From NCBI GenBank assembly GCA_963830385.1, contig CAWHMD010000002.1, forward strand, positions 744,001 to 808,000: a DNA stretch of 64,000 bases, in the 5' to 3' direction. Position numbers and translations under genes: made by a program. Below, in pieces: positions 17,558-25,310 of this stretch. The notes under the pieces are model-generated. The model did not search any database. It was not told the DNA's origin and was given only the letters and a program-made list of their open reading frames with translations. The DNA comes from Bog-532 sp963830385 (GTDB lineage Bacteria; Actinomycetota; Actinomycetes; Streptosporangiales; Streptosporangiaceae). Within the stretch, counting starts at the first letter, position 1. Each line of letters starts with the position of its first letter.

Positions 17558-18564
17558 GGGCGGCCATCATGGGGGCCGGGTCGTGGGGCACGGTCTTCGG
17601 CCAGGTGCTGTGTGACGCGGGAACGCCGGCGGTGCTGTGCTGCCGCCGGCCGGAGCTGGCCCGGTCCATCAGCGAGCGCCAGGAGAACCCGGACTACCTG
17701 CCGGGCATCGCGCTGACCCCGGCGCTGCGGGCGGTCGCCGACCCGGCCGCCGCGCTGGACGGCGCCGAACTGGTGGTGTTCGCGGTGCCGTCCCAGACGC
17801 TACGGGACAACCTCGTCCGGTGGGCGCCGCTGATCCCGCCCGGGGTGCAGTTCGTCAGCCTGATCAAGGGCATCGAGCTTGGCACCTGTAAGCGGATGAG
17901 CGAGGTCATCCACGACGTCCTGGACGTGCCGTTCGACCGGATCAGCGTCGTCTCCGGGCCCAACCTGGCCCGGGAGATCGCCCTGCGCCAGTACGGGGCG
18001 ACGGTGGTGGCGTGCACCGACGAGGGCGCCGCCCAGCGGCTGCAGAAGGCGTGCCACACCCGCTACTTCCGGCCGTACACCAACACCGACGTGATCGGCT
18101 GCGAGTTCGGCGGCGCCATCAAGAACGTGATCGCGCTGGCGGTCGGGATGGCGGTGGCGATGGGGCTCGGCGACAACACCAAGGCCATGCTGATGACCCG
18201 CGGGCTGGCCGAGATCGCCCGGCTGGGGACCGCGCTGGGCGCCGACCCGCAGACCCTGGCCGGGCTGGCGGGGCTGGGCGACCTGGTCGCGACCTGCGGA
18301 TCCCCGCTCTCGCGGAACCGAACGTTCGGGGAGAACCTGGGCCGGGGCATGTCGGTCGACGAGGCTTCGTCAATGAACGGCCAGATCGCCGAGGGTGTGA
18401 AATCGTCGGAGTCCGTGCTCGCCCTGGCCCGGGCGCACGGGGTCGAGATGCCGATTACCGAGGTCATGACCGCGGTCATGCACCAGGGCCTGCCGGTGAG
18501 CGAGGCGGCGGCGCTGCTCGCGTCCCGCTCGGCCAAACCGGAGTGGTACGGGTCCGAAAGGTGA
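17554..18564 (+). CDS. gpsA: Glycerol-3-phosphate dehydrogenase [NAD(P)+]
   Basis: GpsA reduces dihydroxyacetone phosphate to sn-glycerol 3-phosphate for phospholipid synthesis. The 336-residue cytoplasmic enzyme begins MRAAIMGAGSWGTVFGQ (Rossmann motif), has SGPNLAREI and the catalytic-lysine helix CEFGGAIKNVIALAVGM, and the usual C-terminal helical domain ending SRSAKPEW. The GTG start overlaps the plsC stop. Length and motifs are standard. Confidence 0.97.
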   Translation: MRAAIMGAGSWGTVFGQVLCDAGTPAVLCCRRPELARSISERQENPDYLPGIALTPALRAVADPAAALDGAELVVFAVPSQTLRDNLVRWAPLIPPGVQFVSLIKGIELGTCKRMSEVIHDVLDVPFDRISVVSGPNLAREIALRQYGATVVACTDEGAAQRLQKACHTRYFRPYTNTDVIGCEFGGAIKNVIALAVGMAVAMGLGDNTKAMLMTRGLAEIARLGTALGADPQTLAGLAGLGDLVATCGSPLSRNRTFGENLGRGMSVDEASSMNGQIAEGVKSSESVLALARAHGVEMPITEVMTAVMHQGLPVSEAAALLASRSAKPEWYGSER

Positions 18565-18568
18565 ACTT

Positions 18569-19798
18569 GTGGACGTAGTGCGCAGGCAACTGGGCGAGAA
18601 CACCCGGGCGGTGCATCTCCCCCCAGTGCCCGTGCCCGACCAGGAGCCGCTCGGTACCCCGGTGTACCGGACGTCGGCGTTCGCGTTCCGCACCAGCGAC
18701 GAGTACGCGGCCGTGCTGAACGACGAGAAGCCCGGTTACAGCTACAGCCGGATCGACAACCCGACCGTCGACGCGTTCGCGCGGGCGATGGCCGCGCTGG
18801 AGGGGCCGAACCTGCCCACCTGGCCCGCCGCCCAGGCGTTCTCGTCCGGCATGGCCGCGATCAGCGCGGTGTTCCTGGCCTTCGCGCGCACCGGCGCCCA
18901 CGTGGTCGCGCCGACCGCGCTGTACGGCGGCACCTACAGCTTCCTGCGTAACGTGGCCGCCCGGTTCGGGGTGGAGACCGACTTCGTCGACCTGACCGAC
19001 CTGGACGCGGTGCGCGCGGCGATGCGGCCGGCCACCCGGATCCTCTACGGGGAGACGATCGCCAACCCCACCACCGCGGTGGCGAACCTGCCCGCGCTGG
19101 CCTCGCTCGCGCATGAGACCGGGGCGCTGTTCGTGGTCGACTCCACGCTGGCCCCGCCGGTGGTCTGCCGGCCGCTGGAGTACGGCGCGGACCTGGTAGT
19201 GCACTCGGCGACCAAGTACATCGGCGGCCATTCCGACGTCACCGGGGGCGTCGTCACCGGGCGCGGCGACCTGATCAGCCGGGTCCGGCAGGTCCGGGTC
19301 GACACCGGCGGGTCACTCGCCCCGGACGAGGCGTTCCTGCTGCGCCGGGGGCTGGAGACGCTGCCGGTGCGGGTCCGGCGGCAGTGCTCGACGGCGATGA
19401 TGTTCGCGGCTACGCTCTCCCGGCACCCGAACATCTGCCGGATCGACTACCCCGGCCTGGACCAGCACCCCGGGCACGCGCTGGCCCGGCGGCTGTTCGA
19501 CGCCGGCCCCGAGGGGGGCCGGTACGGGGCGATCGTCACCGTGACCCCGCACGGCGGCCGGGAGGCCGGCATGGCGTTCGCCGACCGGCTGCGGATCGCG
19601 CGGGTCGCCCCGTCCCTCGGCGGCACGTACACCAAGGTCAGCCACGCGGCGTCGACCACCCACCGGCAACTGGACGCACGGGCGCTGGAGCGTGCGGGGA
19701 TCGACCCCGGCGCGGTACGGTTCTCCATCGGACTCGAGGACGCCGAGGACCTCATCTCCGACGCCTACGTGGCCCTGGACTCGCTGGGCCGTGCCTGA
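18569..19798 (+). CDS. Cys/Met-metabolism PLP-dependent enzyme (gamma-lyase/synthase family)
   Basis: A 409-residue member of the cystathionine gamma-synthase/lyase family of pyridoxal-phosphate enzymes. Visible motifs are YSYSRIDNPTVDAF (substrate/phosphate site of the neighbouring subunit), the cofactor lysine in VHSATKYIGGHSDVTGG, and SLGGTYTKVSHAASTTHRQL near the C-terminus. Family members include cystathionine gamma-lyase, methionine gamma-lyase and O-acetylhomoserine sulfhydrylase; motif reading alone does not separate them. The gene begins 5 bp after gpsA and precedes ddl by 43 bp, so it is likely in the same operon. Confidence 0.9.
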   Translation: MDVVRRQLGENTRAVHLPPVPVPDQEPLGTPVYRTSAFAFRTSDEYAAVLNDEKPGYSYSRIDNPTVDAFARAMAALEGPNLPTWPAAQAFSSGMAAISAVFLAFARTGAHVVAPTALYGGTYSFLRNVAARFGVETDFVDLTDLDAVRAAMRPATRILYGETIANPTTAVANLPALASLAHETGALFVVDSTLAPPVVCRPLEYGADLVVHSATKYIGGHSDVTGGVVTGRGDLISRVRQVRVDTGGSLAPDEAFLLRRGLETLPVRVRRQCSTAMMFAATLSRHPNICRIDYPGLDQHPGHALARRLFDAGPEGGRYGAIVTVTPHGGREAGMAFADRLRIARVAPSLGGTYTKVSHAASTTHRQLDARALERAGIDPGAVRFSIGLEDAEDLISDAYVALDSLGRA

Positions 19799-19841
19799 TC
19801 GGGCCTGGCTCAGCCGGGCCAGCACCGGAGCGGAGGACTGC

Positions 19842-20981
19842 GTGAACGAGCAAGGAAAGATCCTGGTGGCGGTCGTGTTCGGCGGCCGCAGTTCCGAGCA
19901 CGCGATCTCCTGCGCGAGCGCCGCCCACGTGCTGCCCGCCCTCGATCCCGATCGCTATGAGATCGTCCCGGTCGGCATCGCCCGGGACGGCCGCTGGCTG
20001 CAGGTGCCGGGCGACGCGGAACGGCTGGCCATCGGCCGCGACGGCGAGCTTCCGTCGGTCGACGCGCTGGCCACGCCGGGCGCCGAGATCGCCGCCCGCC
20101 CGGGCGGTGCGGCGGGCGGCCTGACCGTGCTCAGCCCCGGCGAGGTGCCGCGCGACCTCGGCACCGTCGACGTGGTGCTGCCGCTGCTGCACGGCGCCTA
20201 CGGCGAGGACGGCACGATCCAGGGCCTGCTGGAGATGACCGGCGCCCGGTACGCGGGCGCGGGCGTGTTCGCCAGCGCGGCCGGCATGGACAAGGAGTAC
20301 ATGAAGCTGGTCTTCGCCGGGCACGGGCTGCCGATGGGCCCGTACGTGGTCGTCCGCGACCGGGACTGGGCGGGCCCGGCGGCCGGGCAGGAGCGCAAGC
20401 GGGTGCTCGACGACATCGCCGAGCTGGGCTGGCCGGTGTTCGTCAAGCCTGCCCGCGGCGGTTCCAGCGTGGGCACGTCCAAGGCTCACAACCTGGCCGA
20501 GCTGGAACGCTCGATCGAGCTGGCCCGCGAGCACGACCCCAAGGTGCTGGTCGAGGCGGCCATCGACGGCCCGGAGATCGAGTGCGCGGTACTCGAGGGC
20601 ACCGACGGCGGCCCGCCCGACGCCAGCCTGCCCGGGCAGGTCATGGTGGGCGGGGGCGCGGACTTCTACGATTTCCAGGCCAAGTATCTGGCCGACGGCA
20701 CCCACATGGTGATCCCGGCCCCGATCCCGGAGCCGGCCATCGCCGAGGTCAGGCGGCTGGCGGCCGCGGCCTTCGACGCTATCTCCTGCGAGGGCCTGGC
20801 CCGGGTGGACTTCTTCTACCGGCCGGACGGCCAGATCCTGATCAACGAGATCAACACCATGCCCGGCATGACCCCCGCCTCCGGCTTCCCCAAGATGTGG
20901 GAAGCGACCGGCCTGCCCCTGCCAGAGCTGATGAGCCGGATCATCGAGACGGCCCTGAAGAAGAAGCCGGGCCTCAGGTAA
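19842..20981 (+). CDS. ddl: D-alanine--D-alanine ligase
   Basis: Ddl joins two D-alanines for peptidoglycan precursors. The 379-residue ATP-grasp protein has the N-terminal GGRSSEHAISCASA, the ATP-binding KPARGGSSVGTSKAHN, and LARVDFFY...LINEINTMPGMT, which includes the catalytic metal ligands. The GTG at 19842 follows GGAGG by 6 bases and gives the standard opening (MNEQGKILVAVVFGGRSSEH), so an in-frame ATG inside the upstream gene is rejected. Confidence 0.97.
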   Translation: MNEQGKILVAVVFGGRSSEHAISCASAAHVLPALDPDRYEIVPVGIARDGRWLQVPGDAERLAIGRDGELPSVDALATPGAEIAARPGGAAGGLTVLSPGEVPRDLGTVDVVLPLLHGAYGEDGTIQGLLEMTGARYAGAGVFASAAGMDKEYMKLVFAGHGLPMGPYVVVRDRDWAGPAAGQERKRVLDDIAELGWPVFVKPARGGSSVGTSKAHNLAELERSIELAREHDPKVLVEAAIDGPEIECAVLEGTDGGPPDASLPGQVMVGGGADFYDFQAKYLADGTHMVIPAPIPEPAIAEVRRLAAAAFDAISCEGLARVDFFYRPDGQILINEINTMPGMTPASGFPKMWEATGLPLPELMSRIIETALKKKPGLR

Positions 20982-21148
20982 AGCGAACGGCCGGAGTCTG
21001 ACCTGCGCCGGCGGGGGTGTGCCCCACCGGCGCAGGCAGTCGATCTATCCGTCACCACACGCGGGCTACGGTGAGCCGATCTAACCGGCCCAGCGAACCG
21101 GGCCTTGCGCCCGGTGAGTGGCCGGTAGTACGGCGGGCACCGCAACGC

Positions 21149-21183
21149 GGGTTCCGGGGGGTCCAGGGGGGTCGCCCCCCGGA
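21149..21183. repeat. GC-rich hairpin repeat, copy 1
   Basis: A G-run/C-run element beginning GGGTTCCGGGGGGTCC and ending CCCCCCGGA that folds on itself. Nearly the same sequence occurs at 60666-60701, and a shorter version at 40332-40358. Here it lies 13 bp past the hup stop codon and could terminate hup transcription. Confidence 0.8.
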
Positions 21184-21195
21184 CGGTACTGCTAC

Positions 21196-21474
21196 TTACT
21201 TGTCGCCGTTGACGAGGGCCTTGAAGTCCGCGCCAGGGCGGAACTTCGGCACCGAGGACTTGGGCACCTGGATGGTGGCCCCGGTGGCGGGGTTGCGGGC
21301 CGTCCGAGCCGGCCGCTCGCTCTTCTCGAAAACACCGAAACCGGTGATCGCGACCTTGTCACCCTTAGCGACGGCGTCCTGGATCGTGTCGAGGACGGCG
21401 TTCACAGCTTCGGTCGCGGACTTCTTGTCGCCCAGCCGACCGGAGATCGCGTCAATCAGATCACGCTTGTTCAT
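21196..21474 (-). CDS. hup: HU-family DNA-binding protein
   Basis: HU is a small histone-like protein that bends and compacts DNA. The 92-residue product starts MNKRDLIDAISGRLGDKKSA and has the DNA-binding arm signature GFGVFEKSERPARTARNPATG with the tip proline, followed by FRPGADFKALVN. It lacks the Lys/Ala-rich C-terminal tail of mycobacterial HupB or Streptomyces HupS, so it is the short HupA type. The start at 21474 is set by the conserved MNK opening. A GC-rich hairpin repeat follows. Confidence 0.96.
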   Translation of the reverse strand: MNKRDLIDAISGRLGDKKSATEAVNAVLDTIQDAVAKGDKVAITGFGVFEKSERPARTARNPATGATIQVPKSSVPKFRPGADFKALVNGDK

Positions 21475-21675
21475 ATTCCACTCCTGCAGTTCCCCCACGG
21501 GAGGCCGCACGCACTAGGCACCCGAGGCGCGCGACCTCTGACCTGCCCGAAAGTAGGCGATCCAGCGCCGTTACACAATAACCATGGCCAAGATTGCCGG
21601 GCGTGTCGGGCCTGAAGACGGCCGGAACCCCGGTGTCAGCGGGCCAAGATGGCTGCATAAGCCACGTGACCGTCA

Positions 21676-21704
21676 GTAATCATGATAAAACCGAGCATGA
21701 TTAC
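21676..21704. repeat. AT-rich inverted repeat
   Basis: GTAATCATG and its exact complement CATGATTAC are separated by 11 bases. The site lies about 100 bp past the leuD stop and 200 bp upstream of hup. It may be a regulator-binding site or the second half of a terminator pair. Confidence 0.65.
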
Positions 21705-21706
21705 CG

Positions 21707-21731
21707 CCCTTTTATTAAACATATGAAAAGG
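21707..21731 (-). terminator. Possible leuD terminator hairpin
   Basis: CCCTTTT pairs with AAAAGGG across a loop of about 12 bases, with further AT pairing possible. It sits about 75 bp past the leuD stop codon and immediately precedes the inverted repeat at 21676-21704. Confidence 0.5.
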
Positions 21732-21807
21732 GTTAATCTGCCTATAACGGTTTGTGTCAGGTCGTAGCGTTAGGTAGCCGACTTTCGGGTTTTTCCTGGC
21801 AGATGCC

Positions 21808-22401
21808 TCAGGCCGTGACCGGCAGCCAGGCCGGGCGGCCAGCCTCGAACTCGCTAATGGCGTCGGCGTACCGCAGCGTGAGCCCGATATCGTCCAGGCC
21901 CTCCATCAGCCGCCACCGCGTGTAGTCATCGATCTCGAACGGCGCCTTGATCCCCGCCCCGGCGTGACGTACCTCACGAGCCTCGAGGTCGATGGTGACC
22001 TCGCCCGACGGGCCGGCCTCGGCCGCGTCCTGCAGGGCGGCCACGGTCTCCTCCGGCAGCTGGACCGGCAGCAGCCCGGCCTTGGTGGCGTTGTTGCGGA
22101 AGATGTCGCCGAAGCGCGGCGCGATCACCACGTGGAACCCGTAGTCGACCAGGGCCCACACCGCGTGCTCGCGGGACGACCCGATGCCGAAGTCGGTCCC
22201 GGCCACCAGCACGGTGGCGTCGCGGTAGGCGGGCTGGTTGAGCACGAACGAGGGGTCCTCGCGCCAGGCGGCGAACAGCCCGTCACCGAAACCCACGCGG
22301 CTGACGCGCTTGAGGTACTCGGCCGGGATGATCTGGTCGGTGTCGACGTTGCTGCGCCGCAGCGGCAGCACGTGACCCGTGTGCGAGATGAAGGGGTCCA
22401 T
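21808..22401 (-). CDS. leuD: 3-isopropylmalate dehydratase small subunit
   Basis: LeuD forms the isopropylmalate isomerase with LeuC in leucine synthesis. The 197-residue protein starts MDPFISHTGHVLPLRRSNVDTDQIIPAEYLKR and has the swivel-domain loop GTDFGIGSSREHAVWAL and PRFGDIFRNNATKAGLLPV. The ATG at 22401 gives the conserved start; longer frames run into leuC. It follows leuC by 20 bp. Confidence 0.97.
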   Translation of the reverse strand: MDPFISHTGHVLPLRRSNVDTDQIIPAEYLKRVSRVGFGDGLFAAWREDPSFVLNQPAYRDATVLVAGTDFGIGSSREHAVWALVDYGFHVVIAPRFGDIFRNNATKAGLLPVQLPEETVAALQDAAEAGPSGEVTIDLEAREVRHAGAGIKAPFEIDDYTRWRLMEGLDDIGLTLRYADAISEFEAGRPAWLPVTA

Positions 22402-22421
22402 GGTTGTCCTCCTGGATGCGG

Positions 22422-23849
22422 TCAGAGCTGGGCGGGCGCGGACAGGCGTCCGGTGATGGCGGTCGCGGCGGCCACCTGCGGTGAGACCAGGTGGGTGCGG
22501 CCGCCCTTGCCCTGACGGCCCTCGAAGTTCCGGTTGGAAGTGGACGCGCTGCGCTCGCCTGGGGACAGGGTGTCCGGGTTCATGCCGAGGCACATCGAGC
22601 AGCCCGCGGACCGCCACTCGGCCCCCGCGGCGGTGAACACCGCGTCGAGGCCCTCCTGCTCGGCCTGGGCGCGGACGGCCATCGAGCCCGGCACGACCAG
22701 CATGCGCAGGCTGTCGCTGACCTTGTGCCCGCGGATGATCTCGGCCGCGGCCCGCAGGTCCTCGATCCGGCCGTTGGTGCAGGAACCGACGAACACCGTG
22801 TCGACGGCGATGTCGGTGAGCGGGGTGCCCGGGGTCAGGTCCATGTAGCGCAGGGCCCGCTCGGCCGCGGCCCGCTCGTCCGGGTTGCCGATGTCGGCCG
22901 GGTCGGGCACCGACGAGGCCAGCGGCAGCGCCTGGCCCGGATTGGTTCCCCAGGTCACGTAGGGGGTGAGCTGGGTGGCGTCCAGCGTGACCTCGTGGTC
23001 GAAGGTCGCGTCGGGGTCGGTCGGCAGCGAGCGCCAGTACTCCAGCGCCGCCTCCCAGTCGCGGCCCTTGGGCGCGAACTCCCGGCCCTCCAGGTAGGCG
23101 AACGTCGTCTCGTCGGGCGCGACCAGGCCGGCCCGGGCGCCCGCCTCGATCGACATGTTGCAGACGGTGAGCCGGCCCTCCATGGACAGGCTGCGGATGG
23201 CCTCGCCGCGGTACTCCACGATGTAGCCCTGCCCGCCGCCGGTGCCGATCTTGGCGATGATGGCCAGGATCAGGTCCTTGGCGGTGACCCCGGGCGGCAG
23301 CTGGCCGTCCACCGTCACCGCCATCGTCCTGGGCCGGATCTGCGGCAGCGTCTGGGTGGCGAGTACGTGCTCGACCTCGCTGGTGCCGATGCCGAAGGCC
23401 AGCGCCCCCAGCGCGCCGTGGGTGCTGGTGTGCGAGTCGCCGCAGACGATCGTCATGCCCGGCTGGGTCAGGCCCAGCTGCGGGCCGATGACGTGCACGA
23501 TGCCCTGGCTGGCGTCGCCCATCGGGTGCAGCCGCACGCCGAACTCGGCGCAGTTCTTGCGCAGCGTCTCCACCTGGGTCCGCGACACCGGGTCCTTGAC
23601 CGGGCTGGACGGCCCCTCCAGGGGCACCCCCGGGCCGGTGATGCCGGTGGTCGGGACGTTGTGGTCCTCGGTGGCGATCGTCAGCTCGGGGTGCCGCACC
23701 GGCCGGTTGGCCAGCCGGAGCCCGTCGAAGGCCTGCGGGCTGGTGACCTCATGGATCAGGTGCAGGTCGATGTAGAGCAGATCGGGCTCGCCCTCGGCGC
23801 TGCGCACCACGTGGGCATCCCAGATTTTCTCGGCCAGCGTGCGGCCCAT
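22422..23849 (-). CDS. leuC: 3-isopropylmalate dehydratase large subunit
   Basis: LeuC carries the [4Fe-4S] cluster of isopropylmalate isomerase. Cluster cysteines are visible in VGSCTNGR and in SAGCSMCLGMNPD near the C-terminus, and CGDSHTSTHGALGALAFGIG is the aconitase signature. The protein opens MGRTLAEKIWDAHVV and is about 475 residues. An ATG three codons upstream (23858) is an alternative start. It is divergent from an IclR-type regulator, with a 19-bp palindrome between them, and is followed by leuD. Confidence 0.97.
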   Translation of the reverse strand: MGRTLAEKIWDAHVVRSAEGEPDLLYIDLHLIHEVTSPQAFDGLRLANRPVRHPELTIATEDHNVPTTGITGPGVPLEGPSSPVKDPVSRTQVETLRKNCAEFGVRLHPMGDASQGIVHVIGPQLGLTQPGMTIVCGDSHTSTHGALGALAFGIGTSEVEHVLATQTLPQIRPRTMAVTVDGQLPPGVTAKDLILAIIAKIGTGGGQGYIVEYRGEAIRSLSMEGRLTVCNMSIEAGARAGLVAPDETTFAYLEGREFAPKGRDWEAALEYWRSLPTDPDATFDHEVTLDATQLTPYVTWGTNPGQALPLASSVPDPADIGNPDERAAAERALRYMDLTPGTPLTDIAVDTVFVGSCTNGRIEDLRAAAEIIRGHKVSDSLRMLVVPGSMAVRAQAEQEGLDAVFTAAGAEWRSAGCSMCLGMNPDTLSPGERSASTSNRNFEGRQGKGGRTHLVSPQVAAATAITGRLSAPAQL

Positions 23850-23881
23850 CGCGCCCATCTCCCTTTTCAGCGTTCCGGTTG

Positions 23882-23900
23882 CGTCTCGAAATCCGAGACG
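23882..23900. promoter_or_regulatory. Palindromic operator candidate between leuC and ndgR-like gene
   Basis: CGTCTCG and CGAGACG form a perfect inverted repeat with 5 central bases in the 64-bp gap between the divergent genes. Its size and place fit an IclR-family binding site that could control both leuCD and the regulator itself. Confidence 0.65.
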
Positions 23901-23913
23901 GCAGTATCAAGAC

Positions 23914-24624
23914 ATGAACAACTCTAGCGGAGTTGGCGTCCTCGACAAGGCCGTTTCCGTGCTCAACGCGATGGAAACGGGGCCTGTCTCGCTGGCTCAG
24001 CTGGTGAGCGCGACCGGCCTGGCCCGGCCCACCGCGCACCGGATCGCGGTCGCCTTGGAGCATCACCGGCTGGTGGCCCGGGACGCGCAGGGCCGATTCG
24101 TGCTCGGGCCGCGGATGGCCGAGCTGGCCGCCACCGCCGGGGAGGACCGGCTGCTGTCGGTGGCCCAGCCGATCCTCGGCTACCTGCGGGACGTCACCGG
24201 GGAGAGCGCGCAGCTGTACCGGCGCCAGGCTGACCTGCGGATCTGCGTGGCCGCGGCCGAGCGGGCGAGCGGCCTGCGGGACACCGTGCCGGTCGGGACG
24301 GCGCTGCCGATGACGGCCGGGTCGGCGGCCCAGGTCCTGCTGGCCTGGGAGGACGCCGAGCGTATGCACCGCGGGCTGCGCGGGGCCAAGTTCAGCGCGC
24401 CGATGCTGGCCCAGGTCCGGCGCCGGGGCTGGGCGGCCAGCGTGGCCGAGCGCGAGGCCGGGGTGGCGTCGGTGTCGGCCCCGATCCGCGGCGCGGGCGG
24501 CCGGGTGGTCGCGGCCGTCTCAGTATCCGGACCGATCGAGCGTCTCACCCGTTCCCCCGGACGGCTGCACGCCGCCGCCGTGGTCGGCGCCGGCGACAAG
24601 ATCACAGAACTGGTGGCCGGTTAG
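23914..24624 (+). CDS. IclR-family regulator (NdgR type) divergent from leuCD
   Basis: A 236-residue DNA-binding regulator with an N-terminal winged helix (about residues 8-65: LDKAVSVLNAMETGPVSLAQLVSATGLARPTAHRIAVAL) and an IclR effector domain (about 75-235, including SAQLYRRQADLRICVAAAER and GVASVSAPIRGAGGRVVAAVSVSGP). Its divergence from leuCD is the arrangement of ndgR, which controls leucine and other amino-acid genes in Streptomyces. The ATG at 23914 is used because it opens the winged helix; the palindrome at 23882-23900 then lies in its leader. Binding to the leuC promoter is inference. Confidence 0.9.
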   Translation: MNNSSGVGVLDKAVSVLNAMETGPVSLAQLVSATGLARPTAHRIAVALEHHRLVARDAQGRFVLGPRMAELAATAGEDRLLSVAQPILGYLRDVTGESAQLYRRQADLRICVAAAERASGLRDTVPVGTALPMTAGSAAQVLLAWEDAERMHRGLRGAKFSAPMLAQVRRRGWAASVAEREAGVASVSAPIRGAGGRVVAAVSVSGPIERLTRSPGRLHAAAVVGAGDKITELVAG

Positions 24625-24881
24625 GCGGATCGCTGGAGGCGGCCCGAGCCGGGCACTCAGGCACTCAGGCATGCGGGCACGCGGGACCCTGGCCCGGTCC
24701 GCCTGGGCCCACGCCGGATGGTTTGCTGCCATGCGGCGGGCTTGTGACTCCAGCGGTTGGAGAGGCGGCGAGGCACGCCAGGCGCAAACTCATCCCCTCC
24801 CGGCCCCATCCCGGAGCCACGCCCCAACCAGCGGCGAGTCTCCCGTGTCACTGGGTGCCCTGGAGCCCCAGGGTCCTACCT

Positions 24882-24936
24882 GCGCGATGCACACTTTGCA
24901 CCGGCTAGAACCGGCGCGATGCACACTTTGCACCGG
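24882..24936. repeat. Two identical 23-bp direct repeats, 32-bp period
   Basis: The same 23 bases occur at 24882-24904 and 24914-24936. Each holds TGCACACTTTGCA, in which TGCA arms flank CACTT. The 32-bp period is close to three DNA turns, so two copies of a protein would sit on one face. The repeats lie about 375-430 bp before the pntAA start. Confidence 0.85.
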
Positions 24937-25128
24937 TTGGCCGGGGCGCGCGAAGCGCACACGGGTCGGCCGGCCTGGGCCATCCGGAGCCCGAAGTACC
25001 CCCGCCGAGGCACGAAGACCCAGGCCGCGAGGACACGAACCCGCCCGATGACCCCACTAGCCGCGTCACGTGCCCCTTCGGTGCAGCGCGGGCGGGCAGC
25101 GGTGACGGGGGTTGCGCGATGAGCAGGC

Positions 25129-25189
25129 CCGGTACCGGAGCGGGAAAGCGGAGTACGGCAGGTGCTGGCCGGTCACGGGAAATAAGAGG
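25129..25189 (+). repeat. 60-bp dispersed repeat, copy A (upstream of pnt operon)
   Basis: About 61 bp beginning CCGGTACCGGAGCGGGAA and ending CGGGAAATAAGAGG. It is about 93-95 percent identical, in the same orientation, to 33001-33060, just after the last gene of the operon. It may be a repetitive element or mark the ends of a moved segment. Confidence 0.85.
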
Positions 25190-25310
25190 GCGGAGTGGCC
25201 GGGCCGAGGGTGATGGTCACGGGCGCCCGGCCGGGGTACGGACCGCTGCAGGCGGCCCGGTAAGGCGGGTCGCTGTCGCGCGTTCAGGTTGCGGGCTTAA
25301 GTTAGGCCGC

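Larger units (their letters stand above)
21475..21807. other. leuD-hup intergenic region with AT-rich inverted repeats
   Basis: No coding sequence. This is the hup upstream region and the leuD 3' region. It is clearly richer in A/T than its surroundings between about 21660 and 21760 and carries the two inverted repeats listed separately. Confidence 0.7.
24625..25310. other. Noncoding region upstream of the transhydrogenase operon
   Basis: About 690 bp with no convincing gene: open frames exist on both strands but lack ribosome sites and are low-complexity. It contains a pair of 23-bp direct repeats (24882-24936) and the first copy of the 60-bp dispersed repeat (25129-25189), so it is likely the regulatory region of the pnt operon. 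Confidence 0.7.

Noticed and set aside
24671..25122. Open frames in the gap before pntAA
   Set aside because: Short, Arg/Pro/Thr-rich, no ribosome sites, and they cross the direct repeats, so the gap is treated as regulatory.
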